Assembly: GCA_019421925.1 (NCBI GenBank)
Contig: JAHZEH010000147.1
Coordinates: forward strand, 1-5,585
Length of the DNA stretch: 5,585 bases
DNA from: Clostridia bacterium
Lineage (GTDB): Bacteria > Bacillota > Clostridia > Christensenellales > CALWSW01
Direction: 5' to 3'
Of this stretch, positions 1 to 4,677 are shown in pieces. The notes beneath the pieces are model-generated. The model was not told the DNA's origin, did no database searches, and was given only the letters and a program-made list of their open reading frames with translations. Each line of letters begins with the position of its first letter. The stretch's first letter is position 1. The position numbers were made by a program, and so were the translations under genes.

Positions 1-64
1 CAGTTGGTAGAGCACATCGTTCACATCGATGGGGTCACTGGTTCGAGTCCAGTAAGCACCACCA
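1..64 (+). tRNA. tRNA-Val (anticodon CAC), 5' end cut off by the window
   Basis: The visible part runs from the D-loop (AGTTGGTAGA) to the encoded CCA end. The anticodon stem is CATCG/CGATG around the 7-base loop TTCACAT, which places CAC at 22-24 as the anticodon, reading the valine codon GTG. The T arm is ACTGG, loop TTCGAGT, CCAGT (37-53). The 3' acceptor strand is AAGCACC (54-60), then discriminator A61 and CCA at 62-64. The 5' acceptor strand, expected to be GGTGCTT, lies before the window. The anticodon is read directly from the fold, so the amino acid call is firm; whether other tRNAs precede it cannot be seen. Confidence 0.95.
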
Positions 65-70
65 CTATGG

Positions 71-104
71 AAAGCCTGTAAACCTTGGGTTTACGGGCTT
101 TTTT
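71..104 (+). terminator. Rho-independent terminator of the tRNA-Val transcript
   Basis: A hairpin starts seven bases after the CCA end. The arms AAGCCTGTAAACC and GGTTTACGGGCTT pair with one G-T wobble around a very short loop and run into six T residues (99-104). It fits a classical intrinsic terminator closing the tRNA unit. Confidence 0.9.
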
Positions 105-122
105 ATGTCTGTAAATAACCCT

Positions 123-157
123 GGGGGGATGCGCTGGGAAAACGCACCCCCTTTATT
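123..157. terminator. G/C-rich hairpin, possible second terminator or 3' end of the GH25 transcript
   Basis: GGGGG (123-127) and TGCG (130-133) pair with CGCA (143-146) and CCCCC (147-151), leaving a two-base bulge and a nine-base loop. Read on the plus strand it is followed by TTTATT, a poor U-tract; read on the minus strand it is followed by AGGGTTATTT. It could back up the tRNA terminator or end the minus-strand GH25 transcript, whose stop codon is about 140 bases away and has no better hairpin after it. I see no gene or known RNA in the remaining bases up to 294. Confidence 0.35.
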
Positions 158-294
158 CATACTCCAGAGGGGCATGAAAAGGAGTAGGAGCGGGGCCGAT
201 TTTATAGTTATCCAAAAAGTGATAATTAATGTTGTGTCTCCCCCTGAGATGAGGCTGCCCGCTGACGAAACCTTTGACCTATGCGATTGAAACG

Positions 295-1362
295 CTATTT
301 CTGGGTGCATACACCCAGATCGAGAATCTCTCCAATATAGATGCGGTTGGGGTTTCTGATTTTATTGAGTGCAGCCAGACGGTTGACGGTAGTGTCAAAC
401 CTTCCGGCAAGACGCCAGAGTGTGTCACCAGCGCGGACAGTATAGCTGCCGGCACAGGGCAGCGTATGTCCGGAATCCACACGGACAAACAGCAGTTGGC
501 CGGCATAGATGCGGTCCGGGTTTTTGATGCCGTTGAGCTTTACCAGCGACTGCACAGTCGTTTCGTACTCCAAGGCCAGGCGGCTCAGGGTATCGCCCGG
601 CCTCACTGTTATGCGGATCAGCTTTTTATCCGGGGGAGGAATCGGGATTTTATCCCCCGGGACAGTGGCGGGCGTATCCAGCAGGATGTCGGATGTGAAG
701 TGATCCAGATCCACGTTTCCGGAGATTCCCGGAACCCTGCCGGTATCGGAGTACTGCCAGCCAACCCAGTTTTCCCACTTTCCATTGTCCTCGGGAGTAG
801 AAGCGCCATATTCGGCAACCCAGAGAAGCGACTTGGAAGCGACGCCGCTGTCCCAGACGTCTCTGGCGCCCGATGCATCCGTATAGATGACGGGGGATTC
901 GCTGGTTTTATTCTCCAGCCCGGAGAGAAAGGCGAGGGCGTTTATATTTGCCTGGGCTGCGGTGATATTGTGGCGGTAGCCGTAATCCATGGCGGGACGG
1001 CAGTCATAGGTTTTGCCCGCGATCAGACCGAAAAAGAAGTCGGCCTGGACAAGAGCCTCCTGCTCAGTGCCCGCCGTCATGGAATGGTAGAAGCCAATTT
1101 TGAGCCCGGCAGCTCGGGCATCCGCATAGTTTTGCTCAAAATAAGGGTCCTCATAATCGCTCCCCGCGCTTATGCGGATATAAACAATCTCTATGCCGGA
1201 GCCAGCAGCTTCAGTGAAATCGATCCTCCCCTGCCATTTGGAGACGTCAATTCCAGCATAGATCTCCTCGGAGGAGGGTGGTAATGCCAGAGCTGTGGAA
1301 CACAGGAGGGTTCCCGTCAGGACAGCGAGCATGGCCAGCGATAATATTTTGAATTTTTTCAT
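295..1362 (-). CDS. Secreted GH25 muramidase-like protein with two C-terminal LysM domains
   Basis: The protein is 355 aa. Residues 1-26 form a signal peptide (MKKFK, hydrophobic core, cleavage likely after ALA). Residues 35-225 are a glycoside hydrolase family 25 domain: it opens with AGIDVSKWQGRIDF (D39), continues with GFYHSM at 90-95 and CRPAMDYGYRH at 121-131, and ends with VGWQYSD and GNVDLDHF (D218, D220). A proline-rich linker (about 231-246) leads to two LysM domains (about 251-295 and 306-350), which bind wall N-acetylglucosamine polymers. GH25 enzymes cut the MurNAc-GlcNAc beta-1,4 bond of peptidoglycan. The family's D-x-E catalytic pair here reads D126-Y127-G128, so the glutamate is missing while the other conserved aspartates remain. 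Activity is therefore doubtful; it may act as a wall-binding protein or use a displaced acid. The ATG has a strong GGGAGGTG site just upstream (1367-1374). It is transcribed divergently from the NlpC/P60 gene. Confidence 0.93.
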   Translation of the reverse strand: MKKFKILSLAMLAVLTGTLLCSTALALPPSSEEIYAGIDVSKWQGRIDFTEAAGSGIEIVYIRISAGSDYEDPYFEQNYADARAAGLKIGFYHSMTAGTEQEALVQADFFFGLIAGKTYDCRPAMDYGYRHNITAAQANINALAFLSGLENKTSESPVIYTDASGARDVWDSGVASKSLLWVAEYGASTPEDNGKWENWVGWQYSDTGRVPGISGNVDLDHFTSDILLDTPATVPGDKIPIPPPDKKLIRITVRPGDTLSRLALEYETTVQSLVKLNGIKNPDRIYAGQLLFVRVDSGHTLPCAGSYTVRAGDTLWRLAGRFDTTVNRLAALNKIRNPNRIYIGEILDLGVCTQK

Positions 1363-1366
1363 AGAG

Positions 1367-1374
1367 CACCTCCC
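1367..1374 (-). promoter_or_regulatory. Ribosome binding site of the GH25 gene
   Basis: On the minus strand GGGAGGTG lies four bases before the ATG at 1362-1360. It supports this ATG as the start, in agreement with the signal peptide that begins there. Confidence 0.8.
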
Positions 1375-1519
1375 GTTTATTCTATGCGCGGAATCAGTTT
1401 ATGGCATTCTTTCAAGGGGAGGCGTTTTTCAAGTGGAATCAAATGGATTTTCAGAATTTTCCTATTTAATAACGATTCTGTAAACATTGAGGCCTTTCTC
1501 TCAACTCCAGTGATATATG

Positions 1520-1528
1520 TGTTATATT
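1520..1528 (+). promoter_or_regulatory. Candidate extended -10 element for the NlpC/P60 gene
   Basis: TGTTATATT matches the extended -10 pattern TGnTATAAT at all but one position and lies 29 bases before the ATG, but no good -35 stands 17 bases upstream. A competing reading is TTGAGG (1487-1492), 18 bases, TGATAT (1511-1516). The 195-base space between the two divergent wall-hydrolase genes must hold promoters for both. I could not pick a convincing one for the GH25 side: TAGAAT is present on the minus strand near 1380 but lacks a -35. Confidence 0.4.
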
Positions 1529-1557
1529 TATTGCTGTAAAAAGGAAGGAGATGTGAA

Positions 1558-2391
1558 ATGAAACGGAAAATTCTGACGCTTTTGATCGCAGCTTTTGTTC
1601 TGAGCCTTCCCATGCAGGCGCTTGCCGATTCCGGGGTTATCACCGGGGACATGGTAAATCTCCGAAGCCAGGCAACCATCTATTCGGCGCGCCAGGCCTA
1701 TCTTAACCGGGGGGATCAGGTTGAGGTTACCGGTTCGAGCGGGGATTGGTATAAGGTGAATTATAAAACGCTCTCGGGCTATGTACATCAGGATTATGTG
1801 TCGGTGACTTTGACCGGCGCCGGACTGCTGCGCTATGGCAGCCGGGGAACCGAGGTCAAGACGCTTCAAACCCAGCTCATCAGCCTGGGATATTTGAGCG
1901 ACAGGGCCGACGGCATTTTTGGGGCCAAGACGCAGGCGGCGGTTCAGCGGTATCAGTTTAGGAACGGACTGAGCGTTGACGGAATTGCCGGTCCCGCCAC
2001 CCGCTCGGCGGTATCGAAGGAGTATTCCAGGATACAGAGCATCATGACGCTCGCCAAGAAATACCTGGGACTTCCGTATATTTATGGGGGGTCCACGCCG
2101 GATGGATTCGACTGTTCCGGATTCACCCAGTACGTGTATCAGAATGCTGCGGGCATCAGTATTCCCCGGGTGAGCTATGAGCAGGCCGCTTACGGAACGG
2201 CTGTTCCGTATTCCCAGATGAGGCCGGGAGATCTGGTCGCCTTCAACTCTCCGGTCAACCATGTGGGGATCTATCTGGGGGACGGCAAGTTTATCCATTC
2301 CCCCAAGCCGGGCGACGTTGTGAAAATCACCGAGCTCAAATATATGAACTTGACAGCTATCCGCCGCTTTACGGGTAAACTGGCCTACTAG
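1558..2391 (+). CDS. Secreted NlpC/P60 endopeptidase with SH3b and PG_binding_1 domains
   Basis: The protein is 277 aa. Residues 1-23 are a signal peptide (MKRK, hydrophobic core, cleavage after ALA). Residues 27-83 form a bacterial SH3 domain (VNLRSQAT, GDWYKV, GYVHQDYV), which recognises wall peptides. Residues 91-152 form a peptidoglycan-binding type 1 domain (GSRGTEVKTLQTQL, DGIFGAKTQAAVQRYQ, GLSVDGIAGPATRSAV). Residues 160-277 are the NlpC/P60 catalytic domain: Cys186 in FDCSGFTQYVY, His235 in NHVGIYLG, and a third polar residue, probably His247 in FIHSPKPG. MRPGDLVAF at 221-229 is also typical. Such enzymes cleave the gamma-D-glutamyl-diamino acid bond in stem peptides during wall growth or cell separation. 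All catalytic residues are present, so an active enzyme is expected. AGGAAGGAG at 1542-1550 sits seven bases before the ATG. The bidirectional terminator follows at once. Confidence 0.95.
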   Translation: MKRKILTLLIAAFVLSLPMQALADSGVITGDMVNLRSQATIYSARQAYLNRGDQVEVTGSSGDWYKVNYKTLSGYVHQDYVSVTLTGAGLLRYGSRGTEVKTLQTQLISLGYLSDRADGIFGAKTQAAVQRYQFRNGLSVDGIAGPATRSAVSKEYSRIQSIMTLAKKYLGLPYIYGGSTPDGFDCSGFTQYVYQNAAGISIPRVSYEQAAYGTAVPYSQMRPGDLVAFNSPVNHVGIYLGDGKFIHSPKPGDVVKITELKYMNLTAIRRFTGKLAY

Positions 2392-2437
2392 CCGCGCAAA
2401 AGGACCGGACGCATTTGCGTCCGGTCCTTTTGCGCGG
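2392..2437. terminator. Bidirectional terminator with perfect 22-bp arms between convergent genes
   Basis: CCGCGCAAAAGG-ACCGGACGCA is followed by a TT loop and its exact reverse complement. The inner stem GGACCGGACGCA/TGCGTCCGGTCC is flanked by AAAA and TTTT, so an intrinsic terminator can form on either strand; the outer CCGCGC/GCGCGG pairs extend it. It begins directly after the NlpC/P60 stop codon and lies five bases past the ferredoxin stop on the other strand, so it most likely ends both transcripts. Confidence 0.9.
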
Positions 2438-2442
2438 AGCGG

Positions 2443-2634
2443 CTATTCGTCTACCCGGATTACCGAGACGGGGCAGAGCTCCTCGCACTGGGCCGCCTGC
2501 TCCGCGGACCCGGCAGGGATGGGATTGGAGATGACCTCCGCGCGGTCGTCGTCGGCGATTCGGAAAACCTCCGGGCAGGTGTGGGCGCAGAGGCCGCAGC
2601 CGATGCAGCCCTCCCGATCAATGGTAGCTTTCAT
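2443..2634 (-). CDS. Small 4Fe-4S ferredoxin
   Basis: The protein is 63 aa with no signal peptide, so it is cytoplasmic. The cluster-binding pattern is C10-x2-C13-x2-C16-x3-C20-P near the N-terminus and C50-x3-C54-P near the C-terminus. C10, C13, C16 and C54 would hold one [4Fe-4S] cluster. C20 and C50 correspond to the positions that form a disulfide in single-cluster ferredoxins such as those of Thermotoga and Desulfovibrio. The second CxxCxxC of two-cluster clostridial ferredoxins is absent. It is acidic, as expected for a low-potential electron carrier; its partner enzymes are not in the window. AAGGAGA lies seven bases before the ATG. The gene follows the 57-aa gene with a gap of only 15 bases, so the two very probably share a transcript. 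Confidence 0.92.
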   Translation of the reverse strand: MKATIDREGCIGCGLCAHTCPEVFRIADDDRAEVISNPIPAGSAEQAAQCEELCPVSVIRVDE

Positions 2635-2649
2635 GTGAATTCTCCTTTT

Positions 2650-2823
2650 TTACGGCTGATGAGTGTAGTGTTCCGCCCACATTTGCAGTTCCCCCAGGGA
2701 GGAGATGCAGACCTCCGACTCAACGACGGCGTCCTGCAGCGCGGGGGATAGGGTCAAAAAATAATCCCTCAGGTCGGGGTTTTGAATGTAAAACTCCTTG
2801 GTTTTATGGAAAGGCTGAATCAT
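2650..2823 (-). CDS. 57-aa uncharacterised protein, first gene of a pair with ferredoxin
   Basis: I cannot assign a function. The protein starts MIQPFHKTKEFYIQNPDL and ends in WAEHYTHQP; it has no signal peptide or membrane segment. Its pattern (NPDLRDYF, then LSPALQDAVVESE, then SSLGELQMWAEH) resembles, from memory, small clostridial proteins of the form N-P-x-x-x-x-Y-F ... L-P-x-x-x-Q-E-x-I ... S-L-E-E-L-x-x-x-A-E, which are of unknown role. Two short helices are likely. AGGAG (2831-2835 on the plus map) sits seven bases before the ATG at 2823-2821, which is why I take this internal start rather than the much longer open frame that continues upstream antisense to the DegV gene. Its stop is 15 bases before the ferredoxin start, so the ferredoxin ribosome site abuts it. 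Confidence 0.72.
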   Translation of the reverse strand: MIQPFHKTKEFYIQNPDLRDYFLTLSPALQDAVVESEVCISSLGELQMWAEHYTHQP

Positions 2824-2911
2824 GGGGCGTCTCCTTTTACGTGCTGGTGAGATTATCTTTTGAAGAAAAACGTGGATTATGCGCAAAACCGCATTTTTGG
2901 ATGGGTTGACC

Positions 2912-2939
2912 TTGACAATGTGTGGATTTTCGATATAAT
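2912..2939 (+). promoter_or_regulatory. Near-consensus sigma-A promoter of the DegV-family gene
   Basis: TTGACA (2912-2917) and TATAAT (2934-2939) match the consensus exactly, with a 16-base spacer. Transcription should begin near 2946. That leaves about 40 bases of leader to the TTG start at 2989, but only about 10 to the ATG at 2956. Confidence 0.88.
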
Positions 2940-2988
2940 GCTGAAATGAATTCATATGAGCCAATACTTTGTAAGCGAGGATATCATT

Positions 2989-3861
2989 TTGAAAGACTAC
3001 GTAATCGTGACGGATGCTACCGCGGATTTGACGCCTGAACTCGCACTGGAGAATAGCATAGAGGTCATCCCCATGGAGTTCAATATTGGGGAGGAGGACT
3101 ATTTCCATTATCCTGACGCCCGTGAATATCCCATGAGCCGCTTTTATGAAAGGCTGAAGAATGGGGAGACGGCAAAGACCTCGCAGATCAACCGGTTGGT
3201 CTACTATTCCACTTTTGAGGAGGCGCTTAAGCAGGGAAAGGATGTCCTTTATCTGGCATTTTCCTCCGCCCTGAGCGGTTCTTGTTCCAGCGCGATGGCT
3301 GTTGCCCAGGAACTCAATGAGAAGTATGCCCCCCGTCGGGTGGTAGTTGTTGATACACTGTGCGCCTGTGGCGGGGAGGGGCTGCTGGTTTATACCGCTG
3401 CAAAGAAAAGGGCTCAGGGCATGGAGCTGGATGAGCTGGCGGCTTGGGCTGAGGAGAATGCCGCATGCTTGCAGCACTGGTTCACAGTGGACGATTTGAA
3501 CCATCTCAAGAGAGGAGGGCGGCTGAGTACGGCGGTGGCGCTGGCCGGAACCATGCTGGGCATCAAGCCCATCTTGGTCATCACTGGAAAGGGCACCATC
3601 GAGGCAGTCGCCAAGGTCAAGCGGCGCAAAAGGGCACTGGAGACCCTGGTGGAGCGGGTCGGCGAGTTTGGCAGCCGTTTGGAGGAGCAGACTGTCTTTG
3701 TGGGGCACTGCAACTGTGAGGAGGACGCGGTAAAAGTGGCCCAGAACATCCGGGAGCGTTACGGCGTGCCCGAGATAGTGGTGCACTTTATTGGGCCGGT
3801 CATTGGAACCCATGCCGGGCCGGGCGGCCTGGGAGTGTTTTTCTTCGGCCAGCCGCGCTGA
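2989..3861 (+). CDS. DegV-family (FakB-like) fatty-acid-binding protein, TTG start
   Basis: The protein is 290 aa when read from TTG, close to the family's usual size. N-terminal domain: YVIVTDATADLTPEL (4-18), TSQ at 64-66, FSSALSGSCSSA at 91-102. C-terminal domain: DDLNHLKRGGRLS at 168-180, LGIKPIL at 190-196 and IGPVIGTHAGPGGLG at 268-282. DegV/FakB proteins are cytoplasmic and carry a fatty acid in a pocket; in studied Firmicutes FakB presents it to the kinase FakA to make acyl-phosphate for phospholipid synthesis. No fakA is visible here. The family's usual TDST reads TDAT, a modest deviation. An in-frame ATG at 2956 would add 11 residues, but it has no ribosome site and lies almost at the transcription start, whereas GCGAGGA (2975-2981) precedes the TTG by seven bases and the domain begins right after it. 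Confidence 0.9.
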   Translation: MKDYVIVTDATADLTPELALENSIEVIPMEFNIGEEDYFHYPDAREYPMSRFYERLKNGETAKTSQINRLVYYSTFEEALKQGKDVLYLAFSSALSGSCSSAMAVAQELNEKYAPRRVVVVDTLCACGGEGLLVYTAAKKRAQGMELDELAAWAEENAACLQHWFTVDDLNHLKRGGRLSTAVALAGTMLGIKPILVITGKGTIEAVAKVKRRKRALETLVERVGEFGSRLEEQTVFVGHCNCEEDAVKVAQNIRERYGVPEIVVHFIGPVIGTHAGPGGLGVFFFGQPR

Positions 3862-3884
3862 TTCCGGAGATCGGGAAGAATCAG

Positions 3885-3922
3885 AAAAAGCGCTTTCAAA
3901 GAGATTCTTTGAGAGCGCTTTT
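3885..3922. terminator. Bidirectional terminator between the DegV gene and acidic protein 1
   Basis: AAAAAGCGCTTTCAAAG and CTTTGAGAGCGCTTTT form a stem of about 15 bp with one mismatch around a five-base loop. A-run and T-run ends let it act on both strands. It lies 24 bases after the DegV stop and 41 bases past the stop of the minus-strand acidic gene. Its sequence resembles the hairpin at 4596-4635, which ends the paralogous gene. Confidence 0.85.
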
Positions 3923-3962
3923 CCATTTGTCTGAGGCATTTTTCAGGGTTCGGATGTGAGAA

Positions 3963-4418
3963 TTAGGCTTTGACTTTCTTCATCACGAACGCAGCGGAGC
4001 AGACGGCAAGCAGAGCAGAGCCGGCCACAACCAGGAGGGTGCTGGCGGAGAAGTCGCCGGTGGTGGGAGTTTCCTCTTCGTCGGCAATGTCCTCGTCATC
4101 GCTGGGAACTTCTTCATCATCGCTGGGGATCTCTTCCTCGTCGATGATTTCGTCCCCGTCCGTGATTTCCCCGTCCGTGATTTCCTCGTCCGTGATTTCC
4201 TCGTCCGTGATCTCCTCGTCGGTAATTTCCTCGTCGCCGTCGCTGATGGCATCCACTTCGCCTTCGCCGATGGCGTCGTCTTCCGTGGAGATCAGGTCAG
4301 TGGAATTCGTGTCGTCAGCGCCGGTAGTGACAGCTCCCGCGAAGGGAACAGCGGCAAGGGCAAAAGCCATCGTCAGAGCCAGGAATAGGGACAGGAATTT
4401 TTTTGCTGAACTGGACAT
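3963..4418 (-). CDS. Secreted highly acidic repeat protein with sorting-signal-like C-terminus (paralog 1)
   Basis: The protein is 151 aa; I do not recognise a named family. Residues 1-29 are a signal peptide (SSAKK, long hydrophobic core, cleavage near AGA). Residues 30-117 are dominated by Asp, Glu, Ser, Thr, Gly and Ile with no Lys or Arg at all, including EEITDEEITDEEITD-type repeats at 63-87 and PSDDEE/PSDDED at 98-110. Residues 117-122 read TPTTGD, followed by a hydrophobic segment (about 124-145) and the basic end MKKVKA. That order (signal peptide, extended stalk, xPxTG, membrane span, positive tail) is the layout of sortase-anchored wall proteins, though the first motif position is Thr instead of Leu. 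It could alternatively stay as a membrane-anchored protein. The stalk could bind cations such as calcium, but that is inference. The start is set by AGGAGGT at 4425-4431, six bases before the ATG; an upstream in-frame ATG has no such support. The downstream paralog lies at 4678. Confidence 0.82.
   Translation of the reverse strand: MSSSAKKFLSLFLALTMAFALAAVPFAGAVTTGADDTNSTDLISTEDDAIGEGEVDAISDGDEEITDEEITDEEITDEEITDGEITDGDEIIDEEEIPSDDEEVPSDDEDIADEEETPTTGDFSASTLLVVAGSALLAVCSAAFVMKKVKA
4158..4232 (-). repeat. Five tandem 15-bp repeats encoding acidic pentapeptides
   Basis: On the plus map the unit is GTCCGTGATTTCCTC, repeated five times in register (starts 4158, 4173, 4188, 4203, 4218). The two central copies are identical; the others differ at one or two bases. 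On the coding strand each encodes a variant of E-E-I-T-D. The length is a multiple of three, so gain or loss of units keeps the frame. More degenerate D/E codon repeats continue on both sides. Confidence 0.9.
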
Positions 4419-4424
4419 GTAGTT

Positions 4425-4431
4425 ACCTCCT
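4425..4431 (-). promoter_or_regulatory. Ribosome binding site of acidic protein 1
   Basis: AGGAGGT on the minus strand, six bases from the ATG at 4418-4416. The surrounding TTTAGGAGGTAA context is shared with the paralog (TGTAGGAGGTAA), which confirms the chosen start for both. Confidence 0.85.
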
Positions 4432-4495
4432 AAATTTGGGTAAAAATAAATCATAGAGCGGCCAACAATTGCCAACCCCACAATTATTTTTCAAT

Positions 4496-4522
4496 CTTAT
4501 ACCATTTTGTCCCGAACCGCAA
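4496..4522 (-). promoter_or_regulatory. Probable promoter of acidic protein 1
   Basis: On the minus strand TATAAG (4501-4496), preceded by TGG as an extended -10, aligns with the TAAAAT of the paralog's promoter. A -35 of TTGCGG (4522-4517) lies 15 bases upstream, which is short; CTTGCG at 16 bases is an alternative. The 5' leader would be about 70 bases, as for the paralog. Confidence 0.55.
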
Positions 4523-4547
4523 GGCCATTGTGTGAGCAAATCATGGA

Positions 4548-4570
4548 CCAATTATGAGTAATTTGTAAAC
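4548..4570 (-). promoter_or_regulatory. Conserved A/T-rich element upstream of the acidic gene 1 promoter
   Basis: The plus map reads CCAATT, seven variable bases, then ATTTGTAAAC. The same arrangement occurs at 5101-5123 upstream of the paralog, with 17 of 23 positions identical and 25 bases to the proposed -35 in both cases. It may be a regulator site or merely part of the duplicated block. Confidence 0.4.
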
Positions 4571-4595
4571 TCGTGAACCTGCTGTGAAATCATAG

Positions 4596-4635
4596 AAAAA
4601 GTGCTCCCAAAGAATGTCTCTGAAAGCACTTTTTT
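4596..4635 (-). terminator. Terminator of acidic protein 2
   Basis: The arms AAAAAGTGCT and AGCACTTTTT pair over ten bases, with an interrupted inner stem (CA/TG and AGA/TCT) around a three-base loop. It is 42 bases past the stop codon of the minus-strand gene at 4678. On that strand the hairpin is followed by TTTTTC. Plus-strand function is also possible. Its sequence and distance match the terminator of paralog 1. Confidence 0.8.
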
Positions 4636-4677
4636 TGCCATAGGCATCGTTATGTAAAAATGTCGCGGTGAGAAGAA

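Noticed and set aside
1..64. tRNA 3' end as an integration site for a mobile element
   Set aside because: No integrase, phage gene or repeated tRNA end was seen in the following sequence; the tRNA has its own terminator and ordinary genes follow.
105..290. Plus-strand 61-codon frame after the tRNA terminator
   Set aside because: No ribosome site, no domain, and the start lies within or next to the terminator hairpins. Composition does not look protein-like.
274..301. TTGACC-16-TATTTC promoter-like sequence pointing into the GH25 gene antisense
   Set aside because: The -10 is weak and no plus-strand gene or RNA follows; likely chance.
274..1284. Plus-strand open frame of 336 codons
   Set aside because: It is antisense to the GH25-LysM gene, has no ribosome site or recognisable domain, and its residues mirror the codons of the real gene.
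1528..2298. Minus-strand 256-codon frame antisense to the NlpC/P60 gene
   Set aside because: The plus strand carries a complete signal peptide and three conserved domains, so this is a shadow.
2879..2898. ATGCG...CGCAT hairpin followed by TTTTT
   Set aside because: Only five base pairs and located just before the DegV promoter with no transcript to end; too weak to call a terminator.
2824..3939. Minus-strand extension upstream of the 57-aa gene, giving a 429-codon frame
   Set aside because: It lies antisense to the DegV gene and its promoter and resembles no protein; only the last 57 codons have a ribosome site and plausible content.
4158..4232. Possible CRISPR-like array from regularly spaced 15-bp repeats
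   Set aside because: There are no spacers; the units are contiguous, in frame and code for the acidic pentapeptides.
3970..4422. Plus-strand Ser-rich open frame antisense to acidic protein 1 (and a similar one at 4685-5062)
   Set aside because: Runs of Ser arise because the reverse of GAY/GAR-rich codons reads TCN/AGY. There is no ribosome site, and signal peptides and tails lie on the minus strand.
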